A DNA stretch of 64,000 bases from Sinorhizobium glycinis (lineage in GTDB: Bacteria > Pseudomonadota > Alphaproteobacteria > Rhizobiales > Rhizobiaceae). Numbering within the stretch: the stretch's first letter is position 1; each line of letters begins with the position of its first letter. The notes beneath the pieces are model-generated. The model had not been told where the DNA came from. It worked only from the letters and a program-made list of their open reading frames with translations, and did not search any database. This document shows positions 27,071-35,926 of this stretch, in pieces. The position numbers and the translations under genes were made by a program. The stretch lies in the NCBI RefSeq assembly GCF_001651865.1, contig NZ_LPUX01000061.1:1-64000 (forward strand), given 5' to 3'.

Positions 27071-28027
27071 TCAGAGACCGAGCTCGGCCTTCACCGCAGC
27101 CAGTCCATCGCCACCATCCTTGGTGGTCACGCCGGCAAGCCAGGGCTCGATGGCGGAGGGGTTGTCCTTCAGCCAGGCTGCAGCGGCCTTCTCCGGATCT
27201 TCGCCGTCGTTCAGGATCTTGCCCATGATCTCGTTTTCCATCTCAAGCGAGAAGTTCAGATTCTTGAGCAAGGCGCCGACATTCGGGCATTCGGTGGTGT
27301 AGCCGGCACGCACATTGGTGTGGACCGTGGCGCCGCCGAAGTTCGGGCCGAAGATGTCATCGCCGCCGGAGAGGTAGGTAAGCTTGAAGTTGGCGTTCAT
27401 CGGATGCGGCTCCCAGCCGAGGAAGACGATCGGCTCGCCATCCTTTTCGGCGCGCGCCACCTGCGCCAGCATGCCCTGTTCGGAGGATTCGACGACCTCG
27501 AAGCCCTTGAGGTCGAACGTACCCTTCTCGACCATGTCGATGATCAGGCGGTTGCCGTCATTGCCGGGCTCGATGCCGTAGATCTTTCCTTCGAGCGCGT
27601 CCTTGTGGGCGGCAATGTCCTTGAAGTCCTTGATGCCGAGCTCGGCACCCTTGGCGTTGGTCGCCAGCGTGTATTTGGCGCCTTCGAGATTCTGGCGGAC
27701 GGTCTCGACCGATTTGTCGTCGCGATAGGGCTTGATGTCGGCTTCCATGGTCGGCATCCAGTTGCCAAGGAAGACGTCGATATCCTTGTTCTTCAGCGAC
27801 GTGTAGGTAACGGGGACCGAAAGCACCTTGACATCCGTCTCATAGCCGAGCGCCTTCAGGATTGTGGTTGCCGTCGCCGTCGTCGCGGTGATGTCCGTCC
27901 AGCCGACGTCGGAGAAGCGGACGGTGCCGCAGCTTTCCGCCTCGGCCGCGGCCGCATTGCCGGCAGTCAGCGCCGCCATGCAGATGGCCCCCGCCAGCAT
28001 GAATTTGAGTGAGAATGTCCTTATCAT
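27071..28027 (-). CDS. choX: Periplasmic choline-binding protein
   Basis: A 318-residue substrate-binding protein with a Sec signal (cut near NAAAA-AE). The mature region has VRFSDVGWTDITATTA, DVFLGNWMPTMEADIKPY and IVFLGWEPHPMN. Their aromatic residues (W in GNWMP, W in GWEPH) correspond to the aromatic box that holds the choline trimethylammonium group. Length and order fit ChoX of S. meliloti. First gene of choXWV; its promoter lies in the 298-base divergent region shared with tdk. Confidence 0.95.
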   Translation of the reverse strand: MIRTFSLKFMLAGAICMAALTAGNAAAAEAESCGTVRFSDVGWTDITATTATATTILKALGYETDVKVLSVPVTYTSLKNKDIDVFLGNWMPTMEADIKPYRDDKSVETVRQNLEGAKYTLATNAKGAELGIKDFKDIAAHKDALEGKIYGIEPGNDGNRLIIDMVEKGTFDLKGFEVVESSEQGMLAQVARAEKDGEPIVFLGWEPHPMNANFKLTYLSGGDDIFGPNFGGATVHTNVRAGYTTECPNVGALLKNLNFSLEMENEIMGKILNDGEDPEKAAAAWLKDNPSAIEPWLAGVTTKDGGDGLAAVKAELGL

Positions 28028-28325
28028 CGTTGTCGTTCCCCTGCCTGTGTTCTTTTTTTAGCCAAACACCAATGCGCCCCGAATTCAAGGCCTTGGCGTT
28101 AAAGGAAGTGTATTGTCTCATTCCATTAAGGGGATGCACAAAACGACGCTGAATGTCGCAATGGCTCCGAAATGACGCTCCACAAACACCGATAGGCTGA
28201 CGCGCGACGCGGGGGGGTGGAACACTTTCCGCCGAGGGCGAAAACCTGTGGGTCGCGCCGACGCGCTCTGGTCATCAGCCATTTGCACGGTCATTTAGCG
28301 GAGACGATGTCTGGAAACCGAGGTC

Positions 28326-28913
28326 ATGGCCAAACTCTATTTCAGCTACGCGACGATGAATGCGGGCAAGAGCACGCTGCTCCTGCAGGCCGCCTACAAC
28401 TATCAGGAGCGCGGCATGCGCGTCGTGATGCTGATTGCCGCCTTCGACGATCGCGCCGGTACGGGACGCATCGCATCGCGCATCGGGCTCCGATCGGATG
28501 GCATCCCGTTCCATGGCGATGACGATCTCTACAGCCTCGTCGAACGTCTTAACAGCGACGGCTCCGGCGCCATCGCCTGCATTTTCGTCGACGAGGCGCA
28601 ATTCCTCGGCGAGAACCAAGTCTGGCAGCTCGCGCGCGTCGCTGACCGCCTCGGCATTCCAGTCATGGCCTATGGCTTGAGAACGGATTTCCAGGGGAAG
28701 CTCTTTCCCGGCTCCATGTCCCTGCTTGCGATTGCGGACGAACTGCGTGAAGTCAGGACGATCTGCCATTGCGGACGCAAGGCGACGATGGTCGTGCGCC
28801 AGGACGGCGACGGCAATGTCGTGCGCGAGGGGGCGCAGGTCGATGTCGGCGGCAACGAGAAATACGTGTCCTACTGCCGTCGCCATTGGGAAGACCAGAT
28901 GCGCGACGGCTGA
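28326..28913 (+). CDS. tdk: Thymidine kinase
   Basis: A 195-residue type-II thymidine kinase. The P-loop is [10 protein letters not shown] (residues 8-17) and the catalytic glutamate is E90 in FVDEAQF. A C-terminal zinc site is formed by CHCGRKA plus a later YCRRHW cysteine. It makes dTMP from salvaged thymidine. Stop and cytochrome start are separated by only 33 bases. Confidence 0.97.
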   Translation: MAKLYFSYATMNAGKSTLLLQAAYNYQERGMRVVMLIAAFDDRAGTGRIASRIGLRSDGIPFHGDDDLYSLVERLNSDGSGAIACIFVDEAQFLGENQVWQLARVADRLGIPVMAYGLRTDFQGKLFPGSMSLLAIADELREVRTICHCGRKATMVVRQDGDGNVVREGAQVDVGGNEKYVSYCRRHWEDQMRDG

Positions 28914-28946
28914 CGAGGGCGTCCAATCTCAACGGGAGTTCCAACG

Positions 28947-29327
28947 ATGCGGTCCGCCTTCTTCGCCACGTGTCTTGTCCTTGTCGCTACACCGGGCCTG
29001 GCGGATGGCGACCCCAAGGCGGGTGCGGCGATCTTCAGGAAATGCAGCGCCTGCCATACGGCCACGGAGCCGGTAAACCGGGTGGGGCCGAGCTTGATGG
29101 GCGTTTTCGGCCGTCCCGTCGCGTCGTACAGCGGCTACGGATACTCCGACGCTATGAGGGCGTTCGGCGCTGAAGGCAAGGTGTGGGACGAGGCGACGCT
29201 CTCGGACTATCTCCTGAGCCCCACGGCCATGGTGAGCGGCACCCGCATGAGTTTTCCAGGATTGAAAAAGCCGGCGGATATCGCCGATGTCATCGCCTAT
29301 CTCAAAAATCCCGTTCCCGGCCCGTGA
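28947..29327 (+). CDS. Cytochrome c family protein (c2-like)
   Basis: A 126-residue exported class-I cytochrome c. A signal peptide ends near GLADGD; heme is attached at CSACH (about residues 33-37). The distal methionine lies in GTRMSFPGLKKPADIADVIAYL, the standard c2/c550 C-terminal helix. Soluble periplasmic electron carrier; partners unknown. It may be cotranscribed with tdk. Confidence 0.9.
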   Translation: MRSAFFATCLVLVATPGLADGDPKAGAAIFRKCSACHTATEPVNRVGPSLMGVFGRPVASYSGYGYSDAMRAFGAEGKVWDEATLSDYLLSPTAMVSGTRMSFPGLKKPADIADVIAYLKNPVPGP

Positions 29328-29468
29328 AAGAACCGTTCCGGCACGTTGAAAAAAGCCCGTCAGCATCTCTTGTCCTGACCTGTTGAACACCCTTTATATA
29401 AGTGCAATCAAGGGCTGAGCAGTTAGGTTCATGGGCACGGATGCCCGGATGGACGAAGGGGATAGGAA

Positions 29469-30557
29469 ATGGCCACTCTCCAGAATTTTGACGCCGAGAT
29501 CGCCAAGACGCGCAGCGTCGTCGACGAGATGCGCGGCAAGCTCGAACAGTCGGGCGTCGTCCTCGAGCAATTCGCCAAGGCCGACACCAAGCTCGGCGAC
29601 GTCAACTTCGACATCGAGAACGCCCGCATCCAGGACGTGCTCAAACAGCAGAAGACGATGGAAGCCAATATCGCCGATCTGATCATCGGCCTCGAAGATG
29701 CGACGAACGTCTTCGGTGCCGAATTCGAGAGCATGAAGAGCTATACCGGCTACGAGAAGTTCATCGGCATCTTCTCCAAGCAGTCGATGCAGCGCATGCG
29801 CACCGACCGGGTACGCAACATGTCGCTTGCCGGCAATCTCCAGGAGCTGCTCGTCAAGTCCGACACCATCGTCGGCATCCTCAAGGAGCAGAAAGCGATC
29901 CTCGACCAGCGCTACAGGACATCCGAGCAGAGCCTCATCCAGGTGATCGAGCGCCGCAAGGGTACGATGGCCGCGCTCGTGGAGACCCAGAAGCGCATCG
30001 AGGAGCTCAATCCGCTGCTGCTCGACATCGAGAACCGAATCGCGGCTTCCACGGATCAGACGACCCGTACCGACCTTGAGGCCGAGCGCTCGCGGCTAGC
30101 AACCGAGTACAACGAGAAGCAGGCCAAGGAACAGGAACTGCTCGCCGAGAGCCAGACGCTCGAGCGCTACACGGCGATGTTCCAGACCTTCGTCGATTCG
30201 CTCAACAATCAGATCGCCGCGCAGAACACGCTGATTAACAAGCTGACGATCGATACCGAGCAGCGCATCGTGCTCTACAAGTCGCTGGAGGATTCGCTGA
30301 AGACGGCGGCACAGCAGGATGTGGCGCACAAGATCAACACGCTCGGCAGCCAGGTCGACACCGCCGCCGAGGAAACGATGGCCGGAATTGGCGCCGCCGC
30401 CCAGCGCCATATCGGCGACCTTCTCGAAATGCATGAAAAGAACATGCTTGCGACGCAGGATATCCAGCGGCGCAAGAAGCTGGCCGACGACGCCTTTGCC
30501 CGTCGCTTCCAGACGGTGATGGACAAGCACAATGCCGCAAACTACGTGAAGCAGTGA
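29469..30557 (+). CDS. Cytosolic coiled-coil protein, first gene of an uncharacterised cluster
   Basis: A 362-residue, largely helical protein with no signal peptide or membrane helix. Long charged heptad-like stretches (about residues 150-260, with IEERKG, LEAERSRLATEYNEKQAKE and similar) predict coiled coil. Its general character recalls TelA/toxic-anion-resistance proteins, but I see no diagnostic motif and do not assert the family. It is the first of five large codirectional genes up to 37147, so it may recruit or scaffold the AAA+ ATPase two genes downstream. Function unknown. Confidence 0.85.
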   Translation: MATLQNFDAEIAKTRSVVDEMRGKLEQSGVVLEQFAKADTKLGDVNFDIENARIQDVLKQQKTMEANIADLIIGLEDATNVFGAEFESMKSYTGYEKFIGIFSKQSMQRMRTDRVRNMSLAGNLQELLVKSDTIVGILKEQKAILDQRYRTSEQSLIQVIERRKGTMAALVETQKRIEELNPLLLDIENRIAASTDQTTRTDLEAERSRLATEYNEKQAKEQELLAESQTLERYTAMFQTFVDSLNNQIAAQNTLINKLTIDTEQRIVLYKSLEDSLKTAAQQDVAHKINTLGSQVDTAAEETMAGIGAAAQRHIGDLLEMHEKNMLATQDIQRRKKLADDAFARRFQTVMDKHNAANYVKQ

Positions 30558-30618
30558 TCGGCAAGGCGACAATGACCAGCCTTCCGACTGCCTTTCGGCA
30601 TTTGCCGGAGGGATTTTC

Positions 30619-31767
30619 ATGAATACCGCCGTATCTCCTGCCGTAAGGCAATATTTCACGTCGATCAGGGCCGCTCTGGCAGGGCTCGAGCTTTTTCTCG
30701 GCGACCGCAATTCGCCGCTTTATCGAGACACCGTCGTCGGCGAAGTCATCGTTCCCTATCTCATGCGGCTGAAGGCATCGGTTGCCTGCTGGGAAAATCG
30801 CATCGGCTTCGTCGAGCACTTCCGCATCTCGCGCGCCGAGAGCGGGTTTCCGGTCTTCCAGAATGTGCTGGAACTCGAGAACGACCGGCAGAGCGCCGAA
30901 AAGCGGCTGGCGAGCATCCCATCCGCCGATTCGCTCCGGGAGGAGATGGTCGATCTCATCCTGCGGCAGAAGGCCTTTCCGGAGGCGCTGCAAGCCCGCA
31001 TGGCGGAGCGGCTCTATCTCGAGCAGATCGGCAAGGGCGACATCTTCTCGCCCTTCATCCTGCCTGAGACGATCCGGGTCGGTGTCAACCCGCAGACGAT
31101 GCGGCCCTATTACGTCGTCGCCTGGGGCGCCTTTGACGGCACGCAGACGCTCCCGATGATCTACATGGCGACGATCGATGATTCTTCGGACAATATCGTC
31201 GAGATGCTGGTGACCGAAGACGGCAAGCTCAACCCGGAGATCGAGATCCCCTTGCCGGTCGGCGGGCTGCTCAACCCGGAGCTTGCCAGCCGTTTCGACG
31301 ATTTCGCCTCGAAGAACAGCGCCTATTCGCTGACGCCGGTGACGATCGCCACCAATCTCGACAAGGATTTCCCGGAACTGCATCCGAAGCAGTTGAGGCG
31401 TATCGTGCTCGGGCCGTTCTATTCGGCCGGAATTACCGAGAACAATGCCCGGATCAACGACATCCTCTCGAAGGTGCGCAAGACGGAGAATGCCTGGCTC
31501 CTGACCTGGACGGTGCAGGAGGTCTTCTCCAAGGCCGAGCGCCCCGCCGAGCGTGGCTTCTGGTCCTCGACGCCGGCTCAGGAGGAATTTCACATCGACA
31601 CCGGCAATCTCGAGGCCGCGCGCATGGGCGTCAGTGCCTATGAGAAACACGCCCTGGTGCCGCACGACGCCTACCAGGCGCTCTACGCGGCCGGCGAGGC
31701 GGCGCAGGTTTTTGGCGACTACAAGGTGCATGTGATCTCCGGCAACCAGGTGGTGAGCGAGGTTTGA
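30619..31767 (+). CDS. Conserved protein of unknown function (AAA cluster)
   Basis: A 382-residue soluble protein with no recognised domain. The N-terminal third is helical; the middle has a beta-rich section (PYYVVAWGAFDGTQTLPMIYMATIDDSSDNIVEMLV). No catalytic motif is apparent. It ends 3 bases before the AAA+ ATPase start, which implies translational coupling and suggests a complex with it. Not recognised; described only by context. Confidence 0.85.
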   Translation: MNTAVSPAVRQYFTSIRAALAGLELFLGDRNSPLYRDTVVGEVIVPYLMRLKASVACWENRIGFVEHFRISRAESGFPVFQNVLELENDRQSAEKRLASIPSADSLREEMVDLILRQKAFPEALQARMAERLYLEQIGKGDIFSPFILPETIRVGVNPQTMRPYYVVAWGAFDGTQTLPMIYMATIDDSSDNIVEMLVTEDGKLNPEIEIPLPVGGLLNPELASRFDDFASKNSAYSLTPVTIATNLDKDFPELHPKQLRRIVLGPFYSAGITENNARINDILSKVRKTENAWLLTWTVQEVFSKAERPAERGFWSSTPAQEEFHIDTGNLEAARMGVSAYEKHALVPHDAYQALYAAGEAAQVFGDYKVHVISGNQVVSEV

Positions 31768-31770
31768 GCG

Positions 31771-33681
31771 ATGACGCTGAATACAGGCCTGACGACGCTG
31801 CATGAGGATGACATCGCCAAGCACCAGGCGGTTGGGCAGAGCCTGGTTACCAAGCTCGTCATTCTCGAGCGGGACGAGCCTTCGGCGGGCACGCCGCTTG
31901 CAGGGACGGGGCGCCGCTTCGTCTCGACCGTCTCGACGGGCGGCCAGCGGCGGACTCGCGAGGTCGAGCTTGCACGCACCATCCAGCGCGGCGCCGATCC
32001 GCTGCTTTCGCCGGCACAGCACGCCGTCCTCTACCGCGTCCGGCGCGGCGTCCAGGTGGCGCTTGCCGTTTCGGACGTGTTCGCCCGGCAGACGAACCTC
32101 GAACAATTGCAGGCGCGCAATGCCGGCACGCCACTTGCCGGTGAGGACGCCAGCCACTTCAAGGCTCTGCTTTCGGCTTCGGCTTACGTCGCCGCCTTTA
32201 CGCTTGCGGCCTATCTCGGCGCGACGCTGCAGGGCGAGGGGGAGCCGGTCGACGATGCCGCCGAACCGGACTTTCTCTTCGACACTCCCCAGGACGCGCT
32301 GAAAAGCATGGTCGCCGCCCTCGATCGCAGCATCGCCGGTGCCCCGGACGATCTTGCCCTGACGGCGCGTTCTCGCGCCTTCTCCCGCGTCGCGATCGAA
32401 GGATTGCTTGCCCGCAAGGCGCGATTCACCGGGCTGCAGAATTTCGAGAACGTCCATATCCGGCTGGACCAGGATGATTTCACGCTCAACGGGTTCGATG
32501 TCGCGCCCGGGCAGAAGCGTAAACCCCTGGTCATGACCTTCAAGAAGCCGGAAGAAATCATCGGCAACCATATCGCCAAGCATCAGGCGCTGAAGCTCGC
32601 CAAGATGCTGATGGCCTACGACTTCGACCGGCAGATGAACCCCTTCGTCGAGCTCGGCGGCTTCCTCTTCACCTTCATCGGCGATGGGATGCCGGGAACC
32701 GGCAAGACGATATTGATCCAGATGCTTGCCGGCATGCTCCATGACTACTGCGGCGTTGCCGGCTACCCCTTCCACTACGAGAATTTCGGCGTCGACCAGA
32801 TCTCCTCTTACCAGGGCAAGTCAGGCCAGAACTGCAAGGAGTTCGTCAACAACGTCATGAACCCGCGGGCGATCGCCTTGGGCACCATCGACGATGTCGA
32901 CCAGGTGGCGGCGAAGCGCTCCGACGATCGCGCTTCCGCCGGCCAGCACGAGGTGACGGCGGTACTGATGGAAAGCTTCGCCGGCGCCTCGACCGTGGTG
33001 CGCGGCAATTGCACCTTCGGCATGTTCTCGAACCATCCGGAGAATGTCGACGACGCGCTGCGCCAACGGGCCGGCGCGCGCTGGCTCGTCGACGGGCCGC
33101 AGACGGAGGCCGACTATATCGACATTTTCGCGCTGCTGGTCGGCAAGAACCACGAGATCCCGCTCGGTCAGCACCAGCTCTATGCCGGGCAGGAGATCAA
33201 GCGCGCCGTTTCGCAATCCTATGCGGCGCATGCGCGGCCGCAGGAGGAGGGGCTCGCCGCCGTCTGGGAGCGCTACGAAAAGGAGAAGGGCAAGATCGCC
33301 TCGCTTGCCGATGTCGGCGCCTATCTGCACATGATCAAGGAAGCCGAGCCGCGCTTCACCGGCCGGGCGATCCGCAACATCACCGACGCGATCAAGATGC
33401 GGGCGATGGACGTCGAACTGCCGGACGACTGGTTCAAGGATGCGGGTTCCTTCATGCACAAGTCCTACGACGAGAAGAAGGGGATGATCGAGGAACTGCG
33501 CGGCCCGATCACCATCGAGATGGTGCTGCAGGAGATCAACCGCTACGCCGACAGCGAGTTCCGCTACACCGACAAATCGGACGACGCCGCCATTGCCGAG
33601 ATCATCCGCCGCGAGCGTCAGCGCGAGAAGGCGATCCGCGAGATCGAGACGATGAAGCGCGAGGGCCGGTGGCAGGGATGA
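31771..33681 (+). CDS. AAA+ ATPase of an uncharacterised cluster
   Basis: A 636-residue protein. The N-terminal 250 residues are unique. One classical AAA module follows: Walker A GDGMPGTGKT at residues 304-313, a Walker B-like GTIDDVDQV at 371-379 with a D-D pair instead of the usual D-E, and the arginine-finger region DDALRQRAGARW around 427-438. The C-terminal part is helical and charged. No membrane helix or protease domain, so it is a remodelling motor rather than an FtsH-type protease. Substrates are presumably the neighbouring products. Confidence 0.87.
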   Translation: MTLNTGLTTLHEDDIAKHQAVGQSLVTKLVILERDEPSAGTPLAGTGRRFVSTVSTGGQRRTREVELARTIQRGADPLLSPAQHAVLYRVRRGVQVALAVSDVFARQTNLEQLQARNAGTPLAGEDASHFKALLSASAYVAAFTLAAYLGATLQGEGEPVDDAAEPDFLFDTPQDALKSMVAALDRSIAGAPDDLALTARSRAFSRVAIEGLLARKARFTGLQNFENVHIRLDQDDFTLNGFDVAPGQKRKPLVMTFKKPEEIIGNHIAKHQALKLAKMLMAYDFDRQMNPFVELGGFLFTFIGDGMPGTGKTILIQMLAGMLHDYCGVAGYPFHYENFGVDQISSYQGKSGQNCKEFVNNVMNPRAIALGTIDDVDQVAAKRSDDRASAGQHEVTAVLMESFAGASTVVRGNCTFGMFSNHPENVDDALRQRAGARWLVDGPQTEADYIDIFALLVGKNHEIPLGQHQLYAGQEIKRAVSQSYAAHARPQEEGLAAVWERYEKEKGKIASLADVGAYLHMIKEAEPRFTGRAIRNITDAIKMRAMDVELPDDWFKDAGSFMHKSYDEKKGMIEELRGPITIEMVLQEINRYADSEFRYTDKSDDAAIAEIIRRERQREKAIREIETMKREGRWQG

Positions 33682-33726
33682 GTGATTACCTTATGGCCTT
33701 GTGCTTTGCCAGCGCCTTGGGCTTTG

Positions 33727-33935
33727 CCCCTCACCCTAACCCTCTCCCCGCACGCGGGGAGAGGGGACGAGGCAGGGAGGGGCAGCGCAGGTTTCTGCCA
33801 CAGATATTCATTTCCTGCTGTAAGGCAGTTCTGCACGAGAGAGCCAATGTGCTTATAGGGATGAAAAGGGGAGAAACGCGAACGCGTACCTCGTCCCCTC
33901 TCCCCGCTTGCGGGGAGAGGGTTAGGGTGAGGGGC
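33727..33935. repeat. Composite inverted-repeat element (RIME ends)
   Basis: The left end (CCCCTCACCCTAACCC... through GAGGGGACGAGG) is the inverse of the right end (CCTCGTCCCCTC... through GTTAGGGTGAGGGG), around a 115-base centre. It behaves as two RIME half-elements head to head, in the gap between the AAA+ gene and the DUF559 gene. Confidence 0.82.
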
Positions 33936-33958
33936 AACGCTCCGGCTGCGAGGCACCA

Positions 33959-34366
33959 ATGAGAGGAGCCAACGAACGCCGGACGCAACGGGCCAGAGAT
34001 CTCAGGCAAGGCGACAACGACGCGGAGTCGATCCTTTGGTCGGAGCTGAGGGACCGGCGCCTCAACGGCTTCAAGTTCGTGCGGCAATATCCTATCGGCG
34101 CCTACTTTGCTGATTTCGCCTGCCGCGATGCACGTCTCGTTATCGAGGTTGACGGCAGTCAAGATGCGGCTAGCGGTAAGGATTCTGTGCGCGACAGGTA
34201 CATGCTCCTGAACGGCTGGAGTGTGGCTCGCTTCTGGAACACGCACATATTCCATGATCGTGCCTCCGTTCTTGAAACAATCGTCGCCATTCTGGACAGG
34301 CGCCTGACGGCTGAGGTGAGGGGAGTGGATTTAACGTTCATTCCGGCGGGTGGAAGAGATGGCTGA
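33959..34366 (+). CDS. DUF559 (Vsr-like) endonuclease
   Basis: A 135-residue protein of the very-short-patch-repair-like DUF559 group. AESILWSELRDRRLNGFKFVRQ, then IGAYFADFACRDARLVIEVDGSQD, hold the nuclease-fold acidic residues (D in ADFAC, E and D in IEVDG). WSVARFWN-HIF near the end is typical. It lies inside the operon-like AAA cluster, bracketed by inverted-repeat elements. It looks like an insertion rather than a cluster member. Biological role of DUF559 proteins is not settled. Confidence 0.87.
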   Translation: MRGANERRTQRARDLRQGDNDAESILWSELRDRRLNGFKFVRQYPIGAYFADFACRDARLVIEVDGSQDAASGKDSVRDRYMLLNGWSVARFWNTHIFHDRASVLETIVAILDRRLTAEVRGVDLTFIPAGGRDG

Positions 34367-34399
34367 CGTATTGAGACATGCCGATCGCTCTGCCCGTCT

Positions 34400-34596
34400 C
34401 CTCGGGTTTAACCCGAGGACTAACCCTCTCCCCGCAGGCGGGGAGAGGGGACAAGGTCGCACCTCCGAACGACACCTCTTAGGCGCCGAGTTGGTCTTTG
34501 ACGATTTGTGGGGGATTTCGTTTCGGCAAACGGGCGCCCTTGAGTATGCCGCCATTCCCTCTCCCCGCGCGCGGGGAGAGGGTCAGGGTGAGGGGC
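34400..34596. repeat. Composite RIME-type element with extra palindrome
   Basis: Starts with the palindrome CCTCGGGTTTAACCCGAGG (34400-34418), followed by CTAACCCTCTCC and a GC-rich hairpin. It ends with a second hairpin and GGTCAGGGTGAGGGGC. About 100 bases lie between the two hairpins. It fills most of the gap between the DUF559 gene and the next cluster gene. Confidence 0.78.
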
Positions 34597-34633
34597 AGAG
34601 CGTGCGCCGCGCCGCGCCCCGGAGAATTGCCGC

Positions 34634-35923
34634 ATGAAGCGTCTCCTCGAAGCGGAACTCATCTACGGGCGGCTGCTCGATATCTCCGAGCCGCACCTCG
34701 TCGCGCGCTACAACAGGGCGCTCGAAGGCTTCGGGTTGAAGCCGACGGCGCTCAAACGCTTCAGCATCGATATGACCGGCTTCTCCCCGGAAATCGCCGA
34801 TGAACTCGGCGACCGCGACTATCTCGACCCGAACCGGGTCAACCGGCGCTTCATCGTCCTGACTCCGGCCCAGGCGGAGCTGCCGGTCGTCCATACAAGC
34901 TTTTCCAATACCGCGGCGCTGATGCACGAGTTCTTCAACGCCAACATGCGCGCGATCAACGCGGTCACGATCAAGGACGCGCTCTATGGCGAGATCGAGG
35001 ATTCCGTGTCGGTGGTCGAGGACATCGACGATCTCTTGTCGATCAACGAGGTCCGCTTCCGGGTGCTCTCCGCCGAGGACATGCTCGGCAAGGCGGCGGA
35101 GCTACGAGAGCTTGTCGACCGGCTGAAGAAGGTCCCGACCGCCTGGTCCGACGACGCGATGCTGAACCGGATGGTGGAACTTGCCAAGCTGACCGGCGAC
35201 ATCCGTCAGAACGCGCTCGTCCCCGAGGAGCTGGTCTTCCGCCACGAGGCTTTCTGGGCCAACCATTTCGGCGGCGTCTACGTGTTCCTCGACGAGAAGA
35301 CGACGACGGTGATCTGCGATCCTTCGGTGCCGGGCTTCCGGCGCTCGCGACCCTGGCAGGTGAGCTACATCGCCATCGGCGATCACGCGCGCATCTACGA
35401 TTTCCTGGCCTCGACCAATCGGCTGCAACTTCCGCAGGCCTCCTGGGTGCAGGAGTCGGGGCTGTTCCAGCACCGGGCCGACATGGTCATCCGCGGGCTG
35501 ATCAACGAGGCCGATCCGGATGCGGATCTCCTCAATGCAGACCGGATCTGGCTGCAGACCTGGATCCATCGCAACGCCGCACTCGTCGCGCGTGACGGGA
35601 GCTATCCCTTCCTTCAGGAAATGTCGCGGGCGATCGCCGCGACCGGCACGATCAAGATGCAGGAGATCGCACCGGAAAACCGGTTCCTGCTTACGAGGGC
35701 GGCCCCCGACCATCCGGACAGATGGCTGGTCAACCAGCTCATTTCGCAGCTCGTGCCGCGCGACTTCGTCTCGCGCTTCGTGTTCGACAAGCAGGGTTTT
35801 TACGGTGCCTACGAGCGCTACAGCGAAAAGTTCCGCGAATATGTTGTGGCGACGTTGACGGGCACATATCTGAAAGACAAGGCCGCCTTCCGCCGCAAGC
35901 TCTACGGTCTCAAAGAGGAATAA
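34634..35923 (+). CDS. Uncharacterised protein of the AAA cluster (possible DUF6638)
   Basis: A 429-residue soluble protein, no signal or membrane segment. Opening MKRLLEAELIYGRLLDISEPHLVARYN; a middle section (FGGVYVFLDEKTTTVICDPSVPGF) of mixed alpha/beta character. I recall the family as DUF6638, unverified. It starts after the repeat-flanked insertion and ends 3 bases before the membrane-protein gene, so those two are surely cotranscribed. Function unknown. Confidence 0.83.
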   Translation: MKRLLEAELIYGRLLDISEPHLVARYNRALEGFGLKPTALKRFSIDMTGFSPEIADELGDRDYLDPNRVNRRFIVLTPAQAELPVVHTSFSNTAALMHEFFNANMRAINAVTIKDALYGEIEDSVSVVEDIDDLLSINEVRFRVLSAEDMLGKAAELRELVDRLKKVPTAWSDDAMLNRMVELAKLTGDIRQNALVPEELVFRHEAFWANHFGGVYVFLDEKTTTVICDPSVPGFRRSRPWQVSYIAIGDHARIYDFLASTNRLQLPQASWVQESGLFQHRADMVIRGLINEADPDADLLNADRIWLQTWIHRNAALVARDGSYPFLQEMSRAIAATGTIKMQEIAPENRFLLTRAAPDHPDRWLVNQLISQLVPRDFVSRFVFDKQGFYGAYERYSEKFREYVVATLTGTYLKDKAAFRRKLYGLKEE

Positions 35924-35926
35924 GAC

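Noticed and set aside
30334-32775. An 813-codon minus-strand open frame across the AAA cluster
   Set aside because: It spans three plus-strand genes that have coupled starts and family motifs; the antisense product has no recognisable motif.
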